Source: Sphaerosporella brunnea
Lineage: Eukaryota; Ascomycota; Pezizomycetes; Pezizales; Pyronemataceae
Reading direction: 5' to 3'
Assembly (NCBI GenBank): GCA_008704415.1
Contig: VXIS01000249.1
Location: forward strand, 1 to 64,000
Length of the DNA: 64,000 nt
Shown piece after piece: positions 35,986 to 46,908 of this stretch (position 1 is its first letter; every line of letters begins with the position of its first letter). A program made the translations under genes and the position numbers. The notes under the pieces are model-generated. The model worked only from the letters and a program-made list of their open reading frames with translations, did not search any database and was not told the origin of the DNA.

Positions 35986-36319
35986 GCAGTGGCTTCACTG
36001 GATATCACTCGGCAATGCACAGTTTAATCGCTGGATTCAGTGGGTGATAATAGCCGCAAAGGCGAAGTTCTAATTGAGACGGTCGCTTTGCGGCCGCCCT
36101 GTCATGTGGCAGCCATGTTGATATGGGTAGAAATCTGTGCGGCAACTTTGAGTGTTTTTCGTGTGGAACAGGTGGCGCATCTGGAAATGAATCGAGAAGG
36201 AAAGACAGAGAGAGAAGCTACCAGCGAATGCTTATTCACCACGCGGGCGGTTCCGGCGCTTTTCCCGAAAGGCCAGCCGCCTACACGCACGCAGGAACGT
36301 TCAAACATCATGTCTGTTT

Positions 36320-38487
36320 ATGACTATACACTCACCACTCAAGCACGGGGCCGTATCTCAACGGCTTCATGGCAGCGCTTCGACGACTACCGCTCCTGTC
36401 GGGAGCCAGCGGTTTGTAGACCTCGTTGCGGCAGACCAAACACCATGGTATCGAAAGAAGGCTGTACCTCTTCTTGATCCCAACGGCCATTGGAGTCGAG
36501 TGGACTTCCGGCTTCGACGGCAGCATCGTGAATGGCCTTCAAGCTGTGCCAGCGTGGGATAATTGTAGGTTGAGGTTTGGCTTGACCTCTCGTCCCATTG
36601 ACGATGGTTAAGATTTCGGGCACCCGCGTGGGGCGATACTGGAAATCATGAGTTCGATATACTCACTGGATTCATTGTCAGTGATGCCAGTCGTGCCGTG
36701 GGTTAACGATCGATTCGGGAGAAAGACAGCCATTATTGTGGGCAACATATTAATGGTTATTGGCGCCATTCTGCAAACTGCGTCTGTAAATCGTAAGTCT
36801 CAAGTTTACTAAACGGTCCGATCCACCGCACTTACTCGTGTTTATACAGTTGCAATGTTTCTTGTTGCCCGGTTTCTGTTGGGCATGGGCATGCTGTTTG
36901 CACTGTCGGGTACAACCCCTCCCCTTAAAGCGGCAAAGAACAGCGAGGCTGATACTGCAATCATTGGCGAACTTGCCTATCAGAAGAAGATACCGTTCTT
37001 AAACGCCGCTTTCAACGTTAACTGGTACGTGGGCGGCACCATCGCGGCCGGAGTCACGATGGGCACCTTCCAGCTCCCGAGTGGTTAGTTCATGATCCCA
37101 AAATACCGGTTTATCCAACCCGTCAACTGAAACTAACACCGGATACAGAGTGGGCCTGGCGGATCCCTTCCGTACTGCAGATTCTCCCGCCAGGTATCGG
37201 TTTGATCTTCATCTGGTAGTTACCTACCCATCCATCCACGCGCAGCGCACCCACAGCGACTCACCATGTATCTACAGGGGCTTTCCCGAGAGTCCCAGAT
37301 GGTTGCTCTCCCAGGACCGCTTCGAGAAGAAGCCTGGGAATGCCTCGTCAAATACCACGGCGAAGGCGACCCCAACAACGAAATCGTCAAAGCCGACTAC
37401 GCCGAGATGAAAGCAACGATGGCCATGGAGCTGGAAAGCAACAGCCGCGCCTGGCTCGAGTTGGTGTCTACGCAAGCGAACCGCAGACGCTGCGCATTAG
37501 TCGCGTTCATTGGTGCGTACTCGCAGCTCAGTGGGAATGGGTTGGTGTCGTGCTACCTGCCCCGAGTGCTGGACACGGCTGGGATCACGAGCAAACGCAT
37601 GCAGAATAAGGTAAGCTACTGCTACTACTACTACTACTCTCTCTCCATGGTGTACGATGTATGCTGATAGCGAGGAAAGATCAACCTCTCGCTGAACTGC
37701 TGAAATCTTGTCACCGGCGCCATCGCTACCTGGCTGGTGGCGTACACTCCCCGCCGCGTCATGTACCTCGTCGCAATAACAGGCATGTTCGTAATATTCG
37801 CGTCGTGGAGGGCTGCCAGTGCCGCTTTCGCAGAATCTGGGAATCAATCTGCTGCTGGAGCTGTGGTCGCTAGATCTTTCTCTACTGTACGCACCCCCCA
37901 CTCCCCTTAGCAGCTTCCGTAGCGTACTCACACACAATCCATCATGTATCAGATCCATTCTATAACGGCTGTCCTCTAACGTAAGTCCGCCTCGGGGTGG
38001 GACGGTAAACAGCTTGAGTCTATCTAATCCTATCCTGCAGCTACACCTACACAGTCGAACTCTTCCCCTTCTCTATGGGCGCCAAGGGGACAGTAGTAGT
38101 CCAAACCTTCTCCCGCGCAGCATTATTCTTCAACCAATTCGTCAACCCCATCGGACTCGACAATATCGGCTGGAAATACTAGATCGTGTGTACAGTCTGG
38201 CTGGCTGTTGAAGGAGTCAGCACTTCCCCCAAGGCCCCAATCCCTCTTTCCCGAGCTGATTGTGGTTTTTGTGTGTAGTTCTATACCACTTCTTCCCGGA
38301 AACGAAGGGGAAGACCTTGGAAGATTTGGCGGTTAGTAAGTTCTTTATTTCTTGCTTGCGGGCTTGCGTAGGTGCGAAGAAAACTGATGGTCTGCGGCAA
38401 TGTTTTGAGGGCGATAAGAAAGTCGCGGAACAGCTTAAGAGGAAGGAGGCGCAGAAGGAGATTTTGGAGAGTGAGATGAAGGAGTGA
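36320..38487 (+). pseudogene. Sugar transporter (MFS) pseudogene
   Basis: Homology to fungal sugar porters runs the full length: TPWYRKK, GFDGSIVNGLQAVPAW, NDRFGRKTA (helix 2-3 loop motif), ARFLLGMGM, WAWRIPSVLQ, FPESPRWL, YTVELFPFSMGAKG, and HFFPETKGKTLEDL at the end. Intron-like gaps (for example at about 36794-36849, gtaagt...acag) are still recognisable. It is disabled at least four times: a +1 frameshift near 36460 between WYRKK and the first helix, a second near 37330 between DRF and AWECL, a TGA near 37700 where a Trp is expected (NLSLNC*NLVTG), and a TAG near 38180 after NIGWKY. An insertion of about 15 residues also interrupts the helix-4 region. The ancestor probably carried a mono- or disaccharide across the plasma membrane. 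Confidence 0.85.
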
Positions 38488-38754
38488 GTTTGAGTCGTTC
38501 TATATGCTTGCGTGATGGGGAATTCGTTTTGTATATCAGAGCATCAAGGAATCGAAACTTTTTGAGCTCGGGTTCGAATCATTCACTGGCTCTCCTTTTG
38601 TTGGCTGCTTTCGAGTCTAGTGGTGCTTATGCTGCAGATGGAAAGTTGGGATATAAATAGTAACTAATGTAACAATCGGCGCCACGGGTGGCTTGGCTCG
38701 CCAAGTCGCTTGCCAGTGGCTGTGCACACCACAGACTAGAATGGTTGGAGGCGT

Positions 38755-39300
38755 TGTTTGTTTAATCATATTGTATTCGGCCGCTTGCCGCCATGACATA
38801 TATAGAAGCAGAGGCAATGCTACCCCTAGGCTCAAAGTCCTGCTGTGGGGCCTAAAGGAAAGTAAACAAGGAGATTCGCACTAGATATAAATGCGTACCA
38901 AAGAGATTCGTGGCTGGACATAGGGAAGAAAATACAGAGTCAGGAAACTCTTTGGACCTTGACAGGCCACAGTCCAACTTCAGTGCTACCTAGGAATGCC
39001 ATCACCGCCTCCGTACAGCGTTCATGGACCTTAATAGACATATTCGACCTCCATCCCTTCTGCCCCTCCCTTGTAGCGGCTGCTACCGCCTTCCACAGTA
39101 CCGCCTGCTCTTTGCGCCGGCGAGCGCAGAAATTAAAGGGGTATTCCCTCGTCTGGACTGGCTTACCCGTGCAGAACCAGCATTTGTCGTCCGGTCCTGT
39201 GCAGATATGGGGCCGTTGGGGGCTTTCCCTAGCCTGAGCTGAAAGAAGCGTGCAGCTAGGGATTTTCTAGATTTGAAGGCCGTAGGATCAGGCTTCCTTC
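38755..39300 (-). mobile_element. LINE tail, reversed copy
   Basis: Reading on the minus strand from about 39300: SRKSLAARFFQLRLGKAP, a frameshift, DDKCWFCTGK with the knuckle, QTRE, and an LWKAVAAATREG segment. The 3' UTR follows, with 'ggccgaatac' and the A-rich end at about 38755-38770. The domain order equals that of the copy at position 1, so these are the same LINE group. It is frameshifted and 5'-truncated. Confidence 0.75.
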
Positions 39301-40393
39301 GATGCCGGAAGTAGCCTTTAGGCTTGCAGTGTTTGGTCATCCAGGCTTCTCTCTAGGCAGATCTGACCTCTGTCGTGCGTCTGGACACGTGAGCGCTCTG
39401 GGAAGGAGGTTTCTCGCGCATTGATGGACCATGAGCGTGCCCTTAGATGTGTCTCAAACCTGGTAGATATCAAAGGCAAAGAGTGAATAAACAGAACTTA
39501 AAAATGGGAAGTGAGGGGAATCGCATCTTAGGATGACGAATCGTGAAGGTCGAATATAAGTTGCCATGAAAGTGCGCCGTAACCCGCGAACCAAGCAAGT
39601 GCATGCCCTCGCCGTGCTCGCCTCTCCGCCCCTCCTATCTTGTTTCCTTTCCCTCGGGCCATCCCTTTTTGTCTCTTAGCTAGATAGGCTGATGCTGACA
39701 CCTACCTGTAAGCTATAACCATCCTGGATGAAAAAAGTCCCGGGAAGAGGTGTAAACACTGTGCAGAGAGTTTTCATTTACGCTTGTAACAACCTGAAGT
39801 GGAGTGTTCGGCACGCGGGGGACAGCACACCGGATGAAGCCGCAGACAGCCGGCGAGGGTTGGTACTGCCGATTGGCCGTTGCTTGTCTTCAGGGTCGGC
39901 TCGGAAGAGAGGCCTTGAGCGATTTTGGACCGGTAGTGAAGGACAAACATTGTTGTTCATGTCAGCCCAACAGGTCATGTGATAACTATCGAGATAGGTA
40001 GGACAATACAAGCAATGGCAGCAGCCGACCAAAGACATAGTCAGTTAAGCTTAAGGCCTTCAATCCAACAACAAGATGGCTGGTGCCTCGTGCGTGTTGA
40101 GTTGTTCCATGCCATCCCCAGGAGGCGCAGTACGTGGCATCCACAGCAGCCGTTCTCGCCAGGCGTTCTCAGCGCTTTTGGCAAGTCAATTCCTAGCGTG
40201 AATGGTGTCTGTTGGATTTGCATGCGAGAAAAGAAATGTGTACTGCTTGCCTTGGTTCACCGAGACGCGGGTACCTTACAGTAGCGCACTAGCGCTGGGG
40301 GCCTTAATCAGGCACCCGCTCCACAGCCTCAACAAAAATTATGCCACCGTGCACGTGTATATTTACCTGTCTTGTGCTGAAGAGAGCGTTCAG
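39301..40393. other. Intergenic, no gene seen
   Basis: No motif-bearing ORF. Short frames only. The promoter of the secreted-protein gene lies at the right end. Confidence 0.4.
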
Positions 40394-40399
40394 TATAAA
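40394..40399 (+). promoter_or_regulatory. TATA-like box
   Basis: TATAAA within cagtataaagag, 121 bp upstream of the start of the secreted protein gene. Confidence 0.45.
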
Positions 40400-40514
40400 G
40401 AGAAGAGAACTGGCTCTGTTGATCGATATCAAAGCACAGCAAGGACATCGAGTTCTACTACTCTCACAACTAAACTACCTCTTCGCTACGATATACACGC
40501 ACTCCACATCCACA

Positions 40515-41261
40515 ATGCAGTTCATCCTCTCTACTCTTGTCCTTCTGGCCACCTCTGCTCTGGCCGCACCCGCTCCCCAGGCCAGCAGCGAGCCTTCCTG
40601 GAAAACCATCGAGTGGACGCCCGGCATGGCGATCCCCAAGGTCTGCAAAACGTCGCCAACCCACAACGCCTGTCCCGCGCGGCTCAAAAGCGGCAACGCC
40701 CTGGTAACCGCGCGGAACGTAGTGCTCAACTCGCTCCTTGGCGCCAACCACGAGAGCCACAACAACTTCCGCTCGGGCTGGTCGCACGACGACACGTACA
40801 AGCGGTACGTGGAGGAGACGACGCTCTCGCTCTTCGACTTCCCGGCCGGCTACCAGAATAAGCAGTGCAAATTCCAGTTCGTTACCGACGGCGGAGACCT
40901 CGTGCCGGCGCCGATGCTGCATATGGTCTGGGCGCTGGTGAACGGCACTGGAAATCTGGGGCTGGACACTACGTACGATAGCAAGCCGAGCAGAGATAAG
41001 GTCGTCGCTATGTTTGCGGCGGACGAGGCCCTGGCGAGAAAGCATGCTACCGCCAATGAGAAGTGGATGCATCAGTTCGTTTTTGGCCCGGGAGAAGGCA
41101 CGCCGAAGCGGTATGGAAATGCTACTTTCCCTTGCCCGCCCGGTGGAAAGGTCGGGTATGAAGTCGCCAGCATCAAGGCTTTGCCTGTTGGTGGTGTCAT
41201 CAACGCGGGTGGGAACAATGGATTGGGGATCGAGATCATTGGGGTTAAGAGTGGGTGGTGA
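40515..41261 (+). CDS. Secreted protein of unknown function
   Basis: Single exon, 248 aa. The signal peptide MQFILSTLVLLATSALA is followed by APAPQ, a common fungal cleavage context. The mature part has four Cys (in PKVC, NACP, KQCKF and FPCPP), enough for two disulfides, and N-glycosylation sequons at NGT and NAT. I do not recognise a domain; the KCKFQFVTDGG strand faintly recalls beta-sandwich secreted proteins of the But2 type but is not enough for assignment. Codon use is strongly GC-rich and regular, and the TATA box and signal peptide support a real, expressed gene. It is convergent with the F-box/ankyrin gene (320 bp apart). It could be an extracellular enzyme, a wall protein or an effector. 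Confidence 0.8.
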   Translation: MQFILSTLVLLATSALAAPAPQASSEPSWKTIEWTPGMAIPKVCKTSPTHNACPARLKSGNALVTARNVVLNSLLGANHESHNNFRSGWSHDDTYKRYVEETTLSLFDFPAGYQNKQCKFQFVTDGGDLVPAPMLHMVWALVNGTGNLGLDTTYDSKPSRDKVVAMFAADEALARKHATANEKWMHQFVFGPGEGTPKRYGNATFPCPPGGKVGYEVASIKALPVGGVINAGGNNGLGIEIIGVKSGW

Positions 41262-41580
41262 AGGATTCTTTTAGCAGCGGCGTAGTTATTTGCATGATGG
41301 GGTAGTTTTGAGTCTTTTCATTTCAGTTACGCATAATATAGATCGCAGAAGTTTTGTTTGAACCAGAAATCATGTTTTTTTTGTTAATGGCTCTTGAGAA
41401 AGATACAACAGAAATGCGCGAAAGAAAGTACAAAGTTATCCAGTTTTTCCCAGTTTTTTCCCGGTTTCCCACCATGGTATCAACGCCAGAACAATGAAGG
41501 CATGAACTCAGAAACGAAAATGCCGACATGATTCTCAGATATCTGTCCTTGATGATTCCCGTGGGTAAAGCTTCCTGCTG

Positions 41581-42693
41581 CTAACGGTAGGTGTCGTTTC
41601 TGCCTCGAGCGAGCTTGCCTGCGGTGAGAAGCAGAGTAGCAGGATCGTGTATCTGAGAATTTCCAAGACGGGCACCATCCAGGCGCCGGGGACGTTTCTC
41701 TCTGTCTAGTTGAAGAGCGTCAAGCATAAGCGCAGCGCAATCCAGGGCTTTTCCATTCAAGGCGCACCAGAGCGGATTATCCCCCTTATCGTCCTTGATG
41801 GTTGGATCCGCCCCTTTCTCGAGCAGAAACTTGATAACCTCGGTCCTTCTGTGGCAGGTGGCCAGATGGAGCGGGGTCTGCCGATAGGGGGTCTCAAGGT
41901 CTATCGAAATCCGTCTCATCCGGCAGCATGACCAGAGAATTTTCACAACCTCAACCACACCTTTCATGGCCGCAACATGCATCGCGTTAAACCCGTCAGT
42001 CGACTTCCACAGGGGATCGGCACCAGCCTCCAGCAGGAGCGACACAAGCGCGCAAGCAGTCTCGGCATTTTCGGTGCAGATCGCAATCATCAAGGCCGAC
42101 CACTCCATCGGATGGCAATCGATAACGTTCGGGTCCGCTCCGACCGCCAGAAAGAATCTGCAGGCAGTAAGGGAGCCCTTCTCGACAGCCTGGAGAAGCA
42201 GGAAGTCTCGTTGGTCCGCAGGGTAGCCGAATCGAAAGTATCCCAGGTCACGAGTAATCAGTAGACGATCGTACAGAACCGGGGTAAATCTGAGGTGGAG
42301 CTCGCTGCAGGTGCGGCTGAGTGCGGAAAGGGTCGACGCGTCCAAGTAGTCGGAAATCTTCAACACGATGTCGAGGGAAAGCAGCATGAACTGGAACGGC
42401 TGCGCAGGAGTGGTTCTGGTTCCCTGGGAGCTGTCAAGCTGCTGACTCGAGGGGTCGATCAATCTGTACATGGCAGCTCGGCGAGACCTAAGTCCAGCCA
42501 GTTGCTTGAGAGCGAAGGCATATTCTCGCGGAACGTACTCCTGATTGAGGTCGGCCTCACGGTTGCGTCGCCTCTCCTCGTCGTCGTCGCAGTGTTCGCT
42601 AGCCCGAGGGGGAATCATCACCACCCTGTTGCTAAATGTGACCTTGGGATGCTGCAGCCGCTGCTTCTTAGGCGCACCAAAGACAGGCTCCAT
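41581..42693 (-). CDS. F-box and ankyrin-repeat protein
   Basis: Single exon, 370 aa. A charged N-terminus (about 70 residues) precedes an F-box-like segment around residues 100-145 (LLSLDIVLKISDYLDAST, then LSRTCSELHLRF). Four to five ankyrin repeats follow: GSLTACRFFLAVGADPNVID; WSALMIAICTENAETACALV with LLEAGADPLWK; GFNAMHVAAMKGVVEVVKIL; QTPLHLATCHRRTEVIKFLL with EKGADPTIKDDKG; and a partial last unit. F-box proteins bind Skp1 in SCF ubiquitin ligases, with the ankyrin repeats as probable substrate receptor. The target is unknown. Unlike the relic at 1090-4068, the frame is fully open, so this gene is probably functional. Confidence 0.85.
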   Translation of the reverse strand: MEPVFGAPKKQRLQHPKVTFSNRVVMIPPRASEHCDDDEERRRNREADLNQEYVPREYAFALKQLAGLRSRRAAMYRLIDPSSQQLDSSQGTRTTPAQPFQFMLLSLDIVLKISDYLDASTLSALSRTCSELHLRFTPVLYDRLLITRDLGYFRFGYPADQRDFLLLQAVEKGSLTACRFFLAVGADPNVIDCHPMEWSALMIAICTENAETACALVSLLLEAGADPLWKSTDGFNAMHVAAMKGVVEVVKILWSCCRMRRISIDLETPYRQTPLHLATCHRRTEVIKFLLEKGADPTIKDDKGDNPLWCALNGKALDCAALMLDALQLDREKRPRRLDGARLGNSQIHDPATLLLTAGKLARGRNDTYR

Positions 42694-44181
42694 GTTTCTC
42701 GTCCGGTAACTTCGCCTTTATTCGGGATGGATGTAGCTTTGCGTGAATCGTCAGGTCGATTTCCCAAATTCCTGCTTGTCGGGGCTGGGAAATTGGTGGG
42801 TTGGTCTCTTGATGATGAGGATGAAATCAAGCAGTAGAGCGGGCAGGCGGAGAAAGGGGGGCGGGGATCGTCACGCTTGGTGATGAGGACGAAATTGCAA
42901 GCAGAAGCGAGTAAGCGGAGAAGGGGTGGGGCAGCGGGAGGGGGAGGGACAGTGGCAGGGAAAGGGGCAATGGATGAAGGTGGGCTGTGTGCGCAAAAGG
43001 GAAAAGAAAGGAAGAGAGAGGGGACAGCGGGCAAGGAGCGGGCGAGGCGGGGATCGACGTGAAGTCGAAGCGGGCATGAGCTCTCACTCGGTTGCCTTCG
43101 CGATAATATGATTTTCAAATTTTTTTAGTTTACGTAACGATACGACGGGATGCCCCCCCCCCCACCCAAATTGCATCTGGAATTCGCGATCGAATGGCCA
43201 AATAAAAAACTACCACATTTCCCCAGCAATTACCGCCCGGAGATGACCGGCCGCTATACATAGTGTGCGCGGAAACGTCAAACTACCAAAGCATTAACTT
43301 GCGGGGGTTTGAGCACATTCCCGTGTGCGCGCATATCTACATAAATACCTTCCCTCGTCACTGTAATCAACGCATTCGCTTAATTAAGCCGGCGGATCGC
43401 TGGAGTAGGGATGTAAAATTACCGTAAAGTTGAGCACGTTACGCAATGTGGCAAAGTCACTGCGCTCCGTGGAGAAGTCACTCAGCCTCATGGCAAAGTC
43501 ACTTAGCCACATTGCCTTATTACCGAAGCTCTACACCGCGCGCGCGCGACCATCTCACCGCGCAATATTCTCGTCGAGCGACCTTCTCTTCGTCGAGCGA
43601 CCCTATCTGTATCCCCCGGGCGGCCCCCGTCTGGAACCCCCCCCCCACTACGCCGCCGCCTCACACATATACCCGCCACACACACACTCGCCACAATACT
43701 GTAAAGTTGACCACGATACGGTATCTACAGTCATTTGGCCTCTAAAAATCCCCCACACGGCACTTGAGCTGGTTTTGATGCGCCTAGCAGTTTCGCCTTT
43801 TGCCAAATCGGGACTTCCGCGAGCAGATCATTGTGAGTGAGATCGTGTGCTGCTGCCAGAGCAGATTTTTTTTCCCCCCGACGAGGAGCTGCCAGATACG
43901 GCTGCCGCAAAATACGGAGTTCTAACGTTGAGCACAATTGATCGAATTCGGTTAGGGCATGAGGATTTTCTCACTCGTGGATGGCAACTGAGGCCTCACT
44001 TGGAATGTTGCCGTTGCGGGATGTCTTGAGGATCACGGGTAGGAAAGAGTGCTGAGTGCTGAGCGGCATCTTTTTGGAGCCAAACAACTCCTTTTTCAGT
44101 GCATACATAAACGAAAAAAAAAACAAAAAAACGAACAGGGTATTTTCTTGCACAGGACCGTTGAAACGTCCATCTCCTTCC
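42694..44181. other. Intergenic, purine-rich stretch and repeats
   Basis: A G/A-rich segment at about 42900-43060 is followed by a run of C at 43154-43164. A 22-bp direct repeat ('gtaaagttga-cacg-tacg') occurs at about 43422 and 43700. A 10-bp inverted repeat (gcaatgtggc/gccacattgc) lies inside it at 43444-43513. No gene is supported. Confidence 0.45.
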
Positions 44182-46084
44182 TCAAGCCTTTTCCGCTCGC
44201 CGGAACATGGGCATAACCTTCTCGATCCCACCCGCAATGTTTGACGCCTCGATACCCTTTGCTCTCAGAACGCTGGAAGCGACTCTGGCTGTGTCGCCGT
44301 CACCGCAAACCAGCGCCACAAAGCGACTCTTGAGACCAGCCAACAGCGCAGCCGAGAACGGGGTTCCCTGGGGACTAAAGATCTTCTCGAGCTCGCACCA
44401 CTGCTCTTCCAAGACCTTGGTGTCGCTGAACGGGCTGGGCCCGTTGTTCCTCGCCGACGCCAGCGGAAGGTTGATGGACCCCGGGAGATGCCACTTCCCG
44501 AACTCGCTGCCTTCCCGAAGGTCTAGCACCATCACGTCGGGCTGCAGCTGCAGAGCTTTTTCTCTGTATTTGGGAGTGTGGTCGTGTCCCCCGTCGGTTG
44601 AGCCCTCCGAATCGGATATTCCGCTGTCGTAGTTGGATTCTGAGGACTCGTAGAGACGCGCAAAGGCATCGACGGGGTCGAGCTCCCAGGTTACGTCGTA
44701 GCGGTACAGGTCGACTTTGTGGATGTTCTGCCAGTCCGACCGTGTTAGAATTGACCAAGAGCGGGTGGGGGGGGACAACTCGCCTGGTTCTGTATCGGAT
44801 GGAAGTTCTCCTGTCCTAGTTTGTCGTAGTATTCATCAATATATTGGTATGGCAGATCGCAGCAAAGGAAGACGCAATGGATCTCTCCATCGTCACCCGC
44901 CAAGTCCCTCAGCTTTCCGGCCGCCTTCTTCTTCTCCAACATGTCGAAGAGTCCCTGGAGGTTCAGACCGGAGGAGGGGCCGCAGATTATGCCTTCGCGG
45001 GAAAGCTCCAAAGAGTTCTTGAACGAGATCGGCGATGCTACCTCTTCGATGGTGTCGATGCATTCGGCCCAGGGGAACATTGGTGCCAGCAGTGCTTTCG
45101 ATCGTGGCCCGGGGACTCGATCACCCGCGGCGGTGCATACTCCGACCACGTAGACCGAGGGCTTGTTCTTCTTCAGGTAGGTTCCTATGCCCGCCATTGT
45201 GCCTTTCCGGCGTGTCAGCAGAAGCATGGCAACAAACGACTTTGGGTGGGGAGGGGGAGGGGGATTTGTACCTGATGTTCCCATTCCCGTGGCGAAGACG
45301 TTGATTTCGGGGCACTGGGCAAGAATTTGTGGTCCGCTCCAGAGGATATGGGCATCGGGGTTCTGAAGATTTTTTTTTTTCTTTTGTCAGCTGGAGATGC
45401 TCCCACCCGTTGCTGGGGGTGGTAGTCGTACGTCTTGATTCTCGTACTGGTTCGGGTTCAGGACTTCTTCGCTCTCTTTGCCCATTTGCCCAGCCTTCCA
45501 GATCCCGCCTCGGCGGTCGTTGTGTTCTGGCTGAGACGGTCCTCCGAACAGCGTGCTCCATGCCCGTCAGTATAGTCTAATCACACCCCCCCTCGGGCCT
45601 CGGGATGGGATTAACTCACACATTGAGTCCGAAGAACCTCAACAGCCTCAGCTTGGTCTCGGTAGTCTTGTTGCTAACGTATGCGTGGACATCATCGATC
45701 CCGTGGACCGCACGGGCGATAAGTGCCATCGATATGATTGTGGAACCAGAACTATACTCGATTATCCTCTTCGTCTTGGGGGTGACGCTCTTCTGGAGCA
45801 TGTTCAAAGCTGGTAGTCCCCACCCTCCCGGGGGGAGGGAGGGGCCACAGTCAGCAAGAATGAAACCCTGCGCGGGAAAGAGATCGCCAACCCGGCAGTG
45901 ACTTGACGTTGTTTGCCGGTAAACATGTCATCAACTTTGCATAGATGCGCACCCCATCCTCTCGGTAGGGATTGAGCTTGTCTGGGATCTCGACCAGCGG
46001 GAGCGGCGGGCAATTGCTTGGATCGTAGTATTTGGCCAGAGAATCATGGCCTTTGTAGACGTTGAGGGGATTGGGAGATGCCAT
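44182..46084 (-). CDS. Cysteine synthase-like PLP enzyme fused to rhodanese
   Basis: Six exons in coding order: 46084-45892, 45809-45620, 45555-45432, 45362-45272, 45202-44784 and 44727-44182, giving 520 aa. Residues 1-335 form a fold-type II PLP enzyme: the PLP lysine is K61 in LPANNVKSLPALNMLQ, followed by SSGSTI, the phosphate loop GMGTSGTMAG and GPSSG near the C-terminal side. Residues about 340-520 are a rhodanese domain with LDLREGSEF, HLPGSINLP and a Cys480-to-Arg487 active-site loop (CGDGDTAR). The fusion suggests cysteine or sulfide chemistry coupled to persulfide transfer; the specific reaction is not known. The last intron starts with GC (gcgagt) and has a ctaac branch point. The gene is divergent from the transporter at 46909, with 824 bp between them. 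Confidence 0.88.
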
Positions 46085-46908
46085 TGCGGGTGCTGCTTGA
46101 GTGATATCGATCTTTGGGTTGGGGATTCGAAGAGGGGAGCCGCGGGGGGCCTTTAAGTATGCGATAGGCAAGACGACGAGACGATCTTCGAGGCTCAATT
46201 TGCGGTGGGGTATATCTGTAGTCTGGCGGGGGCATCTCGGTACCAATGGCTCTGGCATGTTTTGATGAACGAGCACCATCATCATCACAACCCTGCAGAT
46301 ATCACAATAACACCGCAACAAACACCTCACGGGGGGGAAGCAATGCATACCTGCGTGCATTCGAGCAGGATAATCCTCAATTGGGGTAATCCAAGTTCTG
46401 GGGGGGTTGGATTCCCGCGTGGGTTTGAACCACTTTTTGGCGTAGTTGCTTACTTTCTGTGGCCAATCCGGAACCAGTGTTTTTCCCAGAATGGTAGAAA
46501 CCGCGGCCCCCCCAAAATCCACCTTTTTGAAGCGCTGGCCAATGCGGAAAGGCATTGAAAAAAAAAAGTTGCTCGAATCCGCGGGAATCCAAAAACCGCG
46601 GAACTTTATCACCTCAGCTAAACCCGTGGTGATAGCCGCGATGACACCTTGAAGATACATGCAGTTAGTAGCGTTATTGCCGGTTTGAGCAAATTTTATG
46701 AGGCCGTTTTTTTTTTTTCCTTCCTTTCTAATGCATGCGGCCCCAACAAGGTTCTTGGTGAGTTCTATTTCAACAACACTTCTTTTCGACCGCATCCCAC
46801 CACGAGAAAGAAAGGACGTCTCTGTTTTTTTTTTTCTCACTCCCCTTACGAACGAACGATCGGATCTCACTTCCGAGTTGTACACCTTCTCCAATTCACA
46901 CCACAACC
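46085..46908. other. Divergent promoter region
   Basis: An 824-bp spacer between the two divergently transcribed genes. Longer ORFs that cross it are frame extensions without family support. Poly-A/T runs at about 46558-46567, 46710-46718 and 46825-46834 are the main visible features. Confidence 0.45.

Noticed and set aside
38560..38610. Second tRNA-like 'gggttcgaatc' box
   Set aside because: An isolated B-box-like word without the stems of a tRNA.
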